From: JANXSD01 sp043758125
GTDB taxonomy: Bacteria > Bacteroidota > Bacteroidia > AKYH767-A > OLB10
Length of the DNA: 6,119 bases
Assembly: GCA_043758125.1 (NCBI GenBank)
Contig: JAYVOC010000256.1
Coordinates: 1 to 6,119, forward strand
Direction of reading: 5' to 3'
Shown here: positions 1-6,119 of the stretch, one piece after another
How positions within the stretch are numbered: the first letter of the stretch is position 1
Layout: every line of letters begins with the position of its first letter
The notes under the pieces: model-generated
What the model was told of the DNA's origin: nothing
The model's database searches: none
What the model saw: the letters and a program-made list of their open reading frames with translations, nothing else
Translations under genes and position numbers: made by a program

Positions 1-1
1 T

Positions 2-289
2 CTTGCACAAAAACTAGGCGGTAAAGACGAAGGAGACAATTTGATTTTCGCTTGCAAAACTTGTAATAGTTCAAAAGGGAAAAAGGACTTAATGGAATGG
101 ATGAATTTTCGTGGAGAATTTCTGCCATTGATGATTATTCGCAGGTATTTAAAATTGACAATCGCATATTGCATTGACAAAGAACTTATGGACATAAAAT
201 TATTGGACATTGACAATCAAAATATTCCTTTTAAAATTGCATCAATTCCAACAACATTTCCGACACCAGATAAATTGAGGTTACTTTGA
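2..289 (+). CDS. HNH endonuclease, C-terminal part (5' end outside window)
   Basis: This reading frame is open to the left edge and ends with TGA at 287-289, giving 95 residues of a longer protein. Near its start it reads LGGKDEGDN, then LIFACKTCNSSKGKKD. That is the second half of an HNH nuclease core: the central Asn (GDN), the CxxCN pair and the K-rich turn. The first His, usually in an 'H..P.s.GG' stretch, would lie just outside the window. The tail (RRYLK...YC, ending in FPTPDKL) resembles the C-terminal extension of Bacteroidota HNH proteins that end in FPPPDEL-like sequences; this is recalled family knowledge, not a search. HNH proteins cut DNA using a metal ion and occur in restriction, phage and other mobile contexts. 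The exact role cannot be told from this fragment. A TTG at 41 is not the true start because the domain extends upstream of it. Confidence 0.8.
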   Translation, partial: LAQKLGGKDEGDNLIFACKTCNSSKGKKDLMEWMNFRGEFLPLMIIRRYLKLTIAYCIDKELMDIKLLDIDNQNIPFKIASIPTTFPTPDKLRLL

Positions 290-409
290 CAAGCATTATA
301 ATTCTGACATCCCGACCATCGTAAAGCCATAAAACGTTGCTCCTAGTCGCTCATTTTATAGAGAGATCTACCCCGCCGATGCAAATACTAGGTTATCGTC
401 TTGTTTTTT

Positions 410-417
410 TACTTTTG
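410..417 (+). promoter_or_regulatory. Bacteroidota -7 box (TACTTTTG) for the M1 peptidase gene
   Basis: TACTTTTG matches the Bacteroidota sigma-factor -7 consensus TAnnTTTG at every fixed position. It ends only three bases before the ATG at 421, so transcription should begin at or within a base or two of the start codon. I could not find a good -33 TTTG/TTG element at the usual spacing (around 385-391), which lowers confidence. The match supports 421 as the real start rather than the in-frame TTG at 337 or ATG at 379, both of which lie upstream of the box. Confidence 0.5.
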
Positions 418-420
418 CGT

Positions 421-3400
421 ATGTTTAATAAAAATCGCTTACTCATTAGTCTCGTCTTACTATTCAGTTTTACAAAACTTTTTTCACAACAAGTAGCGAA
501 AACATATTTTCAGCAAGAAGTAAATTATAAAATCGATGTGACCTTAAATGATAAAAACAATATGCTTCATGCATTTGAGGAAATCACTTATATCAATAAT
601 TCGCCTGACACGTTAAAAGAATTGTGGTTTCATTTATGGCCGAATGCATACAAGAACGATAGTACAGCACTTAGCAAGCAGATGATGGAAGATGGTGACA
701 CGAAATTATTTTTCGCTAAAGAAGAATCACGTGGTTATATTGATTCACTAAAATTTAAAGTAGATGGTGATGCTGTTAGATGGGAATTTCATCCGCAATA
801 TATTGATGTTTGTAAATTAATTTTAACGAACGCATTATTACCTGGAGCGAAAATAATTGTAACAACACCTTTTCGTGTTAAGATACCTTTAGCATTATTC
901 TCGCGTTTAGGTCATACGGGACAAGCATACGGAATAACTCAATGGTACCCGAAGCCAGCAGTGTATGATAAATTTGGTTGGCATGCAATGCCCTATTTAA
1001 ATCAAGGAGAATTTTATTCGGAGTTTGGATCGTTTGATGTGAATATCACTCTTCCGAAAAATTATATTGTTGGCGCGACTGGCGATTTACAAAATGAAGA
1101 GGAGCTAAAATGGATGACAGAAAAAGCTACTGAATCAACGCACATTACTGATTTCACAAATGACATGACTTTTCCTCCAAGCGATCATGAAACAAAAACT
1201 TTAGAATACAAACAAAATAATATTCATGATTTTGGATGGTTTGCAGATAAACGTTTTCAAATTTTAAAAGGAGAAGTGATACTTCCATCAACGAATAAAA
1301 AAATTACTACGTGGGCATTATTCACTAACAGCGAACCAAAAATTTGGAAGAATAGTATAGAGTATATGAATGATGCTTTAACGTATTATTCAAAATGGAT
1401 TGGTGATTATCCTTATAAGCAATGTACAGCAGTTGATGGGACAATTGCAGCTGGTGCAGGAATGGAATATCCCAATTTTACAATTATTGGAACCTCTGGA
1501 AATGCTGTTGAATTAGAAATAGCAATTGTACATGAAATAGGACATAATTGGTTTTATGGAATGTTAGGAAGCAATGAACGCGATCATCCTTGGATGGATG
1601 AAGGGATAAATTCATTCTATGAAATGCGTTATGCGTTGACGAAATATCCACCAACACAATACAAAGGTTGGAATGAATTATATGGTTTTGGAAAACTTGG
1701 TGATATCATTGGAACAAGTAGAATTAATTATCGTGAAGCAACAGATTTACAATATAAATATGCTGCAAGTTCATATACGGATCAAGCTATTGAAGGAAAA
1801 GCGGTAGATTTCACAGAATCGAATTATGGTTCTATTGTTTATAAAAAAACAGGAAATGCTTTTGAACAACTTAAAGGATTTCTTGGTGATACATTGTTCG
1901 ATACTTGTATGAAAGATTACTTTTTGAAATGGCAATATCATCATCCATATCCTGAAGATTTAGGAGCTATTTTTAAAAAAGATTGTGATAAAGATTTATC
2001 ATGGTTCTTTAAAGATATGTTGCAAACGAATAAGAAACCTGATTTCGCTATTACAGAAATTTATCCAACAAATGATGGCTATAAAGTTAATATCAAAAAC
2101 AAAGGTGACTTTGCAATGCCATTTACTGTGGGTGGAATCTTAAATAAAAAAGTTGTAGATAAACAATGGGTAATGCCAACTGGTGACAACACAAGCGTTA
2201 CAATTCCTTGTAAGGATTGTGAAGCAATTGCAATAGATCCGAGTTATGAAACATTAGATTTTCATAGGGGAAATAATAAAATTCGTACACATGGTATATT
2301 AAAAAAGCTGGAGCGAATTACATTGAGTGTTCCTGTGCATTTAGAGTATCCTTCTAAATCATACATCTTTGCAATACCTGCAGTAGCTTACAATCAGTAT
2401 AATAAATTTATGCTCGGTGCAGTTTTTCACAATACGTTTTTACCTTTTCGCAAATTAGAATACGAGATTGCACCATTGTATTCTTTTCACAATCATAAAT
2501 TCGCAGGAGCAGGAGAAATAAATTATCATTTTTATCCAAATAATGGATTTTTATATTCAATAGTTCCAACTGTTCGTTACCGTAACTTCGCTTATGAAAA
2601 TTCAGATTTTTTGAAATTAGATCAGCTACTTTCAAATGCCACTTTAAATTATCAACGTTGGGAGCCATTATTAACATTTAATATTCAACCTAAAAATTTA
2701 CGTAGCAAAATTCGACAAAGTATTCAATTGAGTGCTGTATTTTTAACATTGGAAACGATAGATTATGTTCGGCAAAACACATTGAATTACGCTACCATTA
2801 ACAAACATCAAACTGAATTTTACAGAGCTAAATACTTAATAAATGATTCACACAAATTAGATCCGTGGAGTATTGCGTTAAATTTGGAAGGCAATAGCGA
2901 TTTTTCAAAAATATCGACAACCATAAATTATAAAATCAATTATCAAAACAGTACGAAGGGTGTATCATTTAGATTGTTTGGTGGATATATGTTTAAAGTA
3001 GATAATGAAAATGCGTATGGATTTTCGCTAAGTGAAAAGTCGGGATTAAAAGATTATGCGTTTGATGAATGGTATTTTGGTAGAACAGAAACTTCTGGAT
3101 TATTTTCACATCAGATTGCTACAAGAGATGGAAATTTTAAAGCATACAATATATTAGGTTCCAATAAAAAATGGATTGCATCTTTAAATGTAAATGCAGA
3201 TTTACCTTTCAAATTTCCGCTACAAATATTTGCAGATATTGGAACAAGTGAAGGATATAAAAATGATATTCCTGATGTTTATGATGCTAAAACAACATTC
3301 AGTTCAGATTTAGGAATTTGTTTATGCATTATTCCAAATACAATTGAAATCTATTTTCCATTGCTATTGACTAAAGAGATGAGAGCCATAAACGATTTTA

Positions 3401-3489
3401 ATAATATAAAATTCGGAGATCAAATTCGCTTCCAATTTAATATTGCCAAAATGAATCCGCTAAAGATTCGTGATAAATTTCTCAATTAG
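421..3489 (+). CDS. Secreted M1-family (gluzincin) metallopeptidase with putative C-terminal beta-barrel
   Basis: This gene encodes a 1022-residue zinc peptidase that probably trims peptides outside the cytoplasm. Residues 1-22 form a signal peptide: FNKNR positive start, hydrophobic LLISLVLLF core, likely cleavage at LFS/QQ. The catalytic domain has the exopeptidase motif in the variant form GAGMEYP (345-351). The zinc site is HEIGH (H371, E372, H375) followed after 18 residues by E394 in WMDEG, the exact M1 spacing. Y474 in GSIVYKKTG is the likely transition-state tyrosine. From about residue 640 to the end, some 380 residues are rich in alternating hydrophobic and aromatic strands with turn-like gaps, which looks like an outer-membrane barrel; this is my inference. 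There is no obvious type IX secretion tail. ATG 421 is chosen because the signal peptide starts there; in-frame TTG 337 and ATG 379 would only add an odd extension. The stop is 69 bases before lpxH, so co-transcription is possible. Peptidase assignment is firm; substrate is unknown. Confidence 0.93.
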   Translation: MFNKNRLLISLVLLFSFTKLFSQQVAKTYFQQEVNYKIDVTLNDKNNMLHAFEEITYINNSPDTLKELWFHLWPNAYKNDSTALSKQMMEDGDTKLFFAKEESRGYIDSLKFKVDGDAVRWEFHPQYIDVCKLILTNALLPGAKIIVTTPFRVKIPLALFSRLGHTGQAYGITQWYPKPAVYDKFGWHAMPYLNQGEFYSEFGSFDVNITLPKNYIVGATGDLQNEEELKWMTEKATESTHITDFTNDMTFPPSDHETKTLEYKQNNIHDFGWFADKRFQILKGEVILPSTNKKITTWALFTNSEPKIWKNSIEYMNDALTYYSKWIGDYPYKQCTAVDGTIAAGAGMEYPNFTIIGTSGNAVELEIAIVHEIGHNWFYGMLGSNERDHPWMDEGINSFYEMRYALTKYPPTQYKGWNELYGFGKLGDIIGTSRINYREATDLQYKYAASSYTDQAIEGKAVDFTESNYGSIVYKKTGNAFEQLKGFLGDTLFDTCMKDYFLKWQYHHPYPEDLGAIFKKDCDKDLSWFFKDMLQTNKKPDFAITEIYPTNDGYKVNIKNKGDFAMPFTVGGILNKKVVDKQWVMPTGDNTSVTIPCKDCEAIAIDPSYETLDFHRGNNKIRTHGILKKLERITLSVPVHLEYPSKSYIFAIPAVAYNQYNKFMLGAVFHNTFLPFRKLEYEIAPLYSFHNHKFAGAGEINYHFYPNNGFLYSIVPTVRYRNFAYENSDFLKLDQLLSNATLNYQRWEPLLTFNIQPKNLRSKIRQSIQLSAVFLTLETIDYVRQNTLNYATINKHQTEFYRAKYLINDSHKLDPWSIALNLEGNSDFSKISTTINYKINYQNSTKGVSFRLFGGYMFKVDNENAYGFSLSEKSGLKDYAFDEWYFGRTETSGLFSHQIATRDGNFKAYNILGSNKKWIASLNVNADLPFKFPLQIFADIGTSEGYKNDIPDVYDAKTTFSSDLGICLCIIPNTIEIYFPLLLTKEMRAINDFNNIKFGDQIRFQFNIAKMNPLKIRDKFLN

Positions 3490-3558
3490 CGATTAGTTCT
3501 ATCAAATAACAATTAAGAAGATAAAGATCTATTGATTTTTAAGGATAAATTAAAAAAT

Positions 3559-4317
3559 ATGAATTTAGAAAGTAATAAAAAAATATATTTCATTAGTGAT
3601 TTTCATCTTGGTGTTCCTGACTATGCAAAGAGTTTGGAGCGAGAGAAGAAAATTGTTCGATGGTTGGAAATGATTCAAAAAGATGCTCAAGTGCTCTATT
3701 TGATGGGAGATGTATTTGACTATTGGTTTGAATACAGTCATGCCGTGCCAAAAGGATATATTCGTTTACTTGGAAAACTTGCAGAATTAGCAGATAAAGG
3801 AATTGAATTGCATTATTTCACTGGCAACCATGACATGTGGGTATTCGATTATCTCCCAACAGAAATAGGTTTACAACTACATCGAGAACCTATTCAAAAA
3901 ACATATAACGATAAGAAATTTTATCTTGGTCATGGAGATGGATTAGGACCGGGTGATCATGGTTACAAATTCATTAAAAAAGTATTTGCAAATCCAATGT
4001 CACAATGGTTATTCGCACGATTGCATCCTAACTTAGGCATCAGACTCATTAAATATTTTTCTAAGAAAAGTAGAATTGCTACTGGTGATACGGATGAAAA
4101 ATTTTTAGGAGAAGAAAATGAATGGCTAGCAATTTATTCGAAAGAAATAATAGCAAAAGAACATTTCGATTATTTTATTTTCGGTCACCGGCATTTACCC
4201 TTGGATATACAAATTTCAAAAGAAAGTAGATATGTTAACTTAGGAGAGTGGATCAATCATCAGACGTATGCAGTTTTTGATGGCAAGGAATTAAGTTTAC
4301 TGAAATTTGAAGAGTAA
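3559..4317 (+). CDS. lpxH: UDP-2,3-diacylglucosamine diphosphatase (LpxH-type metallophosphoesterase)
   Basis: LpxH hydrolyses UDP-2,3-diacylglucosamine to 2,3-diacylglucosamine 1-phosphate (lipid X) and UMP, the fourth step of lipid A synthesis, at the inner face of the cytoplasmic membrane. The 252-residue product contains all the metallophosphoesterase motifs in order: DFH (D14, H16), GDVFDYW (D51), GNHD (N90, H91, D92), GHGDG (H125) and GHRH (H210, H212). They fit the di-manganese ligand set of the E. coli enzyme (about 240 residues). The segment after GHGDG is helical and basic, as expected for the lid that holds the acyl chains. ATG 3559 is preferred because homologues begin a few residues before KIYFISDFHLG; an in-frame TTG at 3532 would add nine residues. 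AAGGA at 3541-3545 is too far from the ATG to be a good ribosome site. It lies 69 bases after the peptidase gene. No promoter of its own is clear. Related phosphoesterases are the main alternative call. Confidence 0.9.
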   Translation: MNLESNKKIYFISDFHLGVPDYAKSLEREKKIVRWLEMIQKDAQVLYLMGDVFDYWFEYSHAVPKGYIRLLGKLAELADKGIELHYFTGNHDMWVFDYLPTEIGLQLHREPIQKTYNDKKFYLGHGDGLGPGDHGYKFIKKVFANPMSQWLFARLHPNLGIRLIKYFSKKSRIATGDTDEKFLGEENEWLAIYSKEIIAKEHFDYFIFGHRHLPLDIQISKESRYVNLGEWINHQTYAVFDGKELSLLKFEE

Positions 4318-4359
4318 AATAATGTGGAATGGTTTTTTAAAATAATAAAATCATGAAAT

Positions 4360-4389
4360 TTGACAAACAATTAAAATCATTCATATAAT
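4360..4389 (+). promoter_or_regulatory. Sigma70-consensus promoter for the FMN reductase gene
   Basis: TTGACA (4360-4365) and TATAAT (4384-4389) are both perfect matches to the classical -35 and -10 hexamers, separated by 18 bases. A start site about seven bases after the -10 falls on or next to the ATG at 4396, which predicts a leaderless transcript. The -35 overlaps TTTG (4359-4362), which could also serve as the Bacteroidota -33 element, while TATAATTC is only a partial fit to TAnnTTTG. Such matches can arise by chance in AT-rich DNA, but both hexamers being exact and well placed makes this the best promoter candidate in the window. Confidence 0.55.
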
Positions 4390-4395
4390 TCAATT

Positions 4396-4947
4396 ATGCC
4401 ACATATAGCCGTTATCTCATCGAGTGTACGTACAGGAAGAGTTAGTCACAGAGTGGCGTTGTACTTCAAACAGTTTATTGAAAGTAAAAATCTTGGTACT
4501 GCGGAGATATTAGATCTGCATGAGTACAATTTTCCAATATTCGAGGAGAGACTAAAGTTTCTTTCAACTCCCTCTCCTACTCTTTTGAATTATGCTTCAA
4601 AAGTTAAATCGGCAGACGGGATAATTATGGTTACACCAGAATACAACGGCGGATATCCAGCAAGTTTAAAGAATGCTATTGATGTTTTGTATGATGAATG
4701 GTATCATAAACCAGTAGCGATATCAACGGTTAGCAATGGAATTTTTGGTGGTACGCAAGTTATTACATCATTACAATTTAGTTTGTTCAAAATTAGAGCA
4801 ACCACAGTTACTGCGATGTTTCCTATTCCTAAGGCTCAAGATGCATTTAACGAAGCAGGAGAGGCCGTCGACAAGGATGCGGTTGACAAAAGAGCTACAG
4901 CCTTTGTTAATGAACTATTAGATTGTATTAGGAAGAATAGTAAATGA
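4396..4947 (+). CDS. NAD(P)H-dependent FMN reductase (flavodoxin-fold quinone/azo/chromate reductase family)
   Basis: This is a 183-residue cytoplasmic flavoprotein of the NADPH-dependent FMN reductase family (flavodoxin-like fold), a typical length for the group. The FMN phosphate loop is SSSVRTGRVSHR (8-19) after the first beta strand HIAVI. The second FMN-contact loop is PEYNGGYPASLKNAID (81-96), the most diagnostic stretch. A third loop, SNGIFGG (113-119), lies where the isoalloxazine ring is held. Family members move electrons from NAD(P)H via FMN to quinones, azo dyes, chromate or iron; the substrate here cannot be deduced from sequence. There is no Shine-Dalgarno sequence, which agrees with the leaderless promoter just upstream. 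It is separated by 78 bases from lpxH and has its own promoter, so it is probably its own transcription unit. It converges on the HRDC gene across a 189-base gap. A role in oxidative-stress defence is plausible but unproven. Confidence 0.9.
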   Translation: MPHIAVISSSVRTGRVSHRVALYFKQFIESKNLGTAEILDLHEYNFPIFEERLKFLSTPSPTLLNYASKVKSADGIIMVTPEYNGGYPASLKNAIDVLYDEWYHKPVAISTVSNGIFGGTQVITSLQFSLFKIRATTVTAMFPIPKAQDAFNEAGEAVDKDAVDKRATAFVNELLDCIRKNSK

Positions 4948-5136
4948 TTTTGAGAATATTATTATTTGAAGAGTTTTAAAGTAATAAAATCGAATTTAAG
5001 GTTCATATAAGTAGTCATTACTTTTTTTGAATTTACAAAATTTGTTGTAAAGACTGGTCGTTTAGCAATCTATTTCAAGAATAGTTAAACCGAAATCATT
5101 TACACGTAATTTAAGTTAAAAATATTAAATATCATT

Positions 5137-5652
5137 CTATATTGAGTTTAGTAAAGCAATAATATCACTACCATACTTTTCAATTTTATTTGGTCCAAGT
5201 CCTTTGATATTTAATAGCTCATCGTTCGACTTTGGATTTGCTCTAGAAACATTAATAAGTGTAGCATTACTCGTTACCATATATCCTGGTAAATTTAGTC
5301 GAGTAGCGATATCGTTGCGCCATAATTTTAAGGATTCTAATCTTGCAATTTCTTGTATTGATAAAGGGATTTCCATTTCTTCTACATCTTTGAAATTTGC
5401 AGATTTCCTATTTTGTGATAGTACAGGAAGTTTACCATCTAATGGACTAATAAATTTCTTCTCTCGAAATTTTTCGTGCGTTAATTCTGATTCTTCATAA
5501 TATAAAAATACCGACCAATATTTAGGTTCTGACTGTACTAATTCAGTAGCCGATTTCTTAAGCGTAATTGATTCTAAAAAATCATTTAGCGAGTCTTGAT
5601 CAGATTGCAAAAATTGTTCGGTCAAGCGAATTTGAAACACCTTTGTCTTCAT
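5137..5652 (-). CDS. Stand-alone HRDC-domain protein
   Basis: The 171-residue product ends in an HRDC domain (about 105-170), the small helical nucleic-acid-binding module found at the C-terminus of RecQ, RNase D and UvrD2. Visible hallmarks are LESLKLWRNDIA (W111, R112), LPGYMV (121-126), NPKSNDELLNIKGLGP (139-154) and KIEKYG (156-161), which forms the helix-hairpin-like end. The first 100 residues (KVFQIRL..., ..WSVFLYYEE..) are a separate domain that I associate with Bacteroidota HRDC proteins but cannot name. There is no helicase or nuclease motif, so it is probably a DNA-binding partner rather than an enzyme. It sits 120 bases downstream of a UvrD-like helicase on the same strand, which suggests that it supplies the HRDC module in trans. 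The start ATG (5652-5650) has no Shine-Dalgarno sequence; a promoter-like box lies 45-52 bases upstream. The gene looks intact. Confidence 0.85.
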   Translation of the reverse strand: MKTKVFQIRLTEQFLQSDQDSLNDFLESITLKKSATELVQSEPKYWSVFLYYEESELTHEKFREKKFISPLDGKLPVLSQNRKSANFKDVEEMEIPLSIQEIARLESLKLWRNDIATRLNLPGYMVTSNATLINVSRANPKSNDELLNIKGLGPNKIEKYGSDIIALLNSI

Positions 5653-5696
5653 TTTAATTGAGTTTAGATTTTAATGAGATTATAAATTATACTTGA

Positions 5697-5704
5697 CAAA
5701 AGTA
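5697..5704 (-). promoter_or_regulatory. Bacteroidota -7 box (TACTTTTG) upstream of the HRDC gene
   Basis: On the minus strand this reads TACTTTTG, the same octamer found before the M1 peptidase gene and a full match to TAnnTTTG. It would give a leader of roughly 40 bases before the ATG at 5652. A -33 TTTG exists at 5732-5735 but 27 bases away, which is too far, so the promoter is incomplete. An overlapping alternative is TTGTTG (5709-5714) and TATAAT (5686-5691) with 17-base spacing. Either would let the HRDC gene be transcribed independently of the broken helicase upstream. Confidence 0.4.
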
Positions 5705-5741
5705 AAAGCAACAATCGAAGCTACCCATTTTCAAATACTTT

Positions 5742-5761
5742 TAGTCGACTATAAACGTTTA
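5742..5761. repeat. Two abutting perfect 10-bp palindromes
   Basis: TAGTCGACTA (5742-5751) and TAAACGTTTA (5752-5761) are each perfect 10-base palindromes and sit end to end with no gap. They occupy the space between the helicase stop (5773-5775) and the HRDC promoter-like box, about 50-70 bases upstream of the predicted start site. That position would suit a dimeric regulator, but the binding protein is unknown and both could be chance in short AT-rich DNA. They lack a T-run, so they do not look like an intrinsic terminator. Confidence 0.4.
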
Positions 5762-5772
5762 ACAGAAAATAA

Positions 5773-6119
5773 TCATTTTGATAAATTAGGTTGTTCCATC
5801 ATTAATTCATCCGCTAAGAACAATCCTTCTGGTAGATTTACGATTGACGTTGCTCTTGTAACAGCAACATAGAGTAAATTTATTTCTTCAATTAATTTTG
5901 ATTTCATATTCTCAGTTAAATTCTTATCAAGAGAAAATCGAATAATTTTAACTTCAGTTATAAAATCATTTGTTAAAGTAACTTCATCATATTCCATACC
6001 TTTTGATTTATGTACTGTTTAAAAAATCATATCAGCATCCACTTTATTATTCGTTTTCAAATGAGCTTCCTTAATTTTATTTATAAAAACTGGTAAGTTC
6101 TGGCCATATTTCTTTACAA
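5773..6119 (-). pseudogene. UvrD/PcrA-like SF1 helicase, C-terminal part, interrupted by an in-frame stop
   Basis: Read from the right edge on the minus strand, one frame gives about 32 residues (starting VKKYGQNLPVFINKIKEAH), then TAA at 6021-6019, then TVHKSKGMEYDEV and on to a stop at 5775-5773. TVHKSKGMEYD is SF1A helicase motif V, and EEINLLYVAVTRA is motif VI with its arginine finger, so this is the end of a UvrD/PcrA-type ATP-dependent DNA helicase; the front of the gene is outside the window. The frame is the same on both sides of the stop, and homologues usually have Ser or a hydrophobic residue at that position (as in IIFSTVH or IILMTIH). One base change (TCA or TTA to TAA) therefore explains it better than a frameshift. 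Downstream translation could restart at ATG 5997, but that piece lacks the TVHKSKG part of motif V and all ATP-binding motifs. A sequencing error is the other explanation. Confidence 0.75.

Noticed and set aside
322..345. AAAACGTTG as a possible integron attC end after the HNH gene
   Set aside because: The bases after GTT do not fit GTTRRRY and no matching RYYYAAC partner or imperfect hairpin is seen.
337..420. Upstream in-frame starts (TTG 337, ATG 379) for the M1 peptidase
   Set aside because: They would put extra residues before a complete signal peptide and lie upstream of the best promoter box.
2408..2677. Minus-strand 89-codon open frame inside the M1 peptidase gene
   Set aside because: It is antisense to a well-supported coding region, has no recognisable motif and no promoter; a chance shadow frame.
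4347..4380. Direct repeat AAAATCAT (4347-4354 and 4373-4380) flanking the FMN reductase -35
   Set aside because: Eight A/T-rich bases recurring in AT-rich DNA are expected by chance; there is no symmetry or known operator match.
4736..4921. Plus-strand 61-codon frame within the FMN reductase gene
   Set aside because: It is an out-of-frame shadow of a gene whose family motifs are clear in the other frame.
4978..5028. Inverted pair AAAGTAAT / ATTACTTT followed by a T-run, as a possible terminator in the convergent gap
   Set aside because: The stem is 8 bp with only one G-C pair in its core, the loop is about 31 bases, and the T-run is part of the stem; too weak to call. The rest of 4948-5136 shows nothing I can support.
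5204..5500. Plus-strand 98-codon frame opposite the HRDC gene
   Set aside because: The minus-strand frame encodes a recognisable HRDC domain; the plus-strand protein has no family signature.
1..6119. CRISPR array, insertion sequence, tRNA or rRNA
   Set aside because: No regularly spaced repeats, transposase motifs, terminal inverted repeats or RNA-gene signatures were seen on either strand.

Overview
The window is AT-rich and looks like a chromosomal segment from a member of the Bacteroidota, probably a Flavobacteriales- or Chitinophagales-like lineage. The support is protein style (a large secreted M1 metallopeptidase with a beta-rich tail, an LpxH of the Bacteroidota kind, a stand-alone HRDC protein beside a UvrD-type helicase), two matches to the Bacteroidota -7 promoter element TAnnTTTG, and the absence of convincing Shine-Dalgarno sequences at most starts. 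The organism cannot be named from this sequence.

Layout. Bases 2-289 (+) carry the 3' end of an HNH endonuclease gene cut by the left edge. Bases 290-420 are a short non-coding junction, visibly less AT-rich than the rest, ending in a TACTTTTG box that almost touches the next start codon. Bases 421-3489 (+) encode a secreted 1022-residue gluzincin (M1) peptidase with a putative outer-membrane beta-barrel C-terminal region. Bases 3559-4317 (+) encode the lipid A enzyme LpxH. Bases 4396-4947 (+) encode an NAD(P)H-dependent FMN reductase behind a textbook TTGACA-18-TATAAT promoter that predicts a leaderless mRNA. Bases 4948-5136 are a convergent intergenic gap with no feature I can support. On the minus strand, 5137-5652 encodes a small HRDC-domain protein. 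It lies downstream of 5773-6119, the C-terminal end of a UvrD-like helicase that is interrupted by an in-frame TAA immediately before motif V. The 120-base gap between those two genes holds two abutting perfect 10-bp palindromes and a promoter-like box.

How the genes relate. The M1 peptidase and LpxH both concern the cell envelope and may share a transcript (69-base gap), but nothing shows they act together. The helicase and HRDC protein look like a split version of the UvrD2 architecture, in which the helicase carries its own HRDC domain; here the helicase is apparently inactivated. The HNH gene is accessory in character. I see no CRISPR array, IS, tRNA, rRNA or clearly new multi-gene system. 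The items most worth checking are the peptidase-barrel fusion, the nonsense codon in the helicase, the near-leaderless promoters and the twin palindromes.
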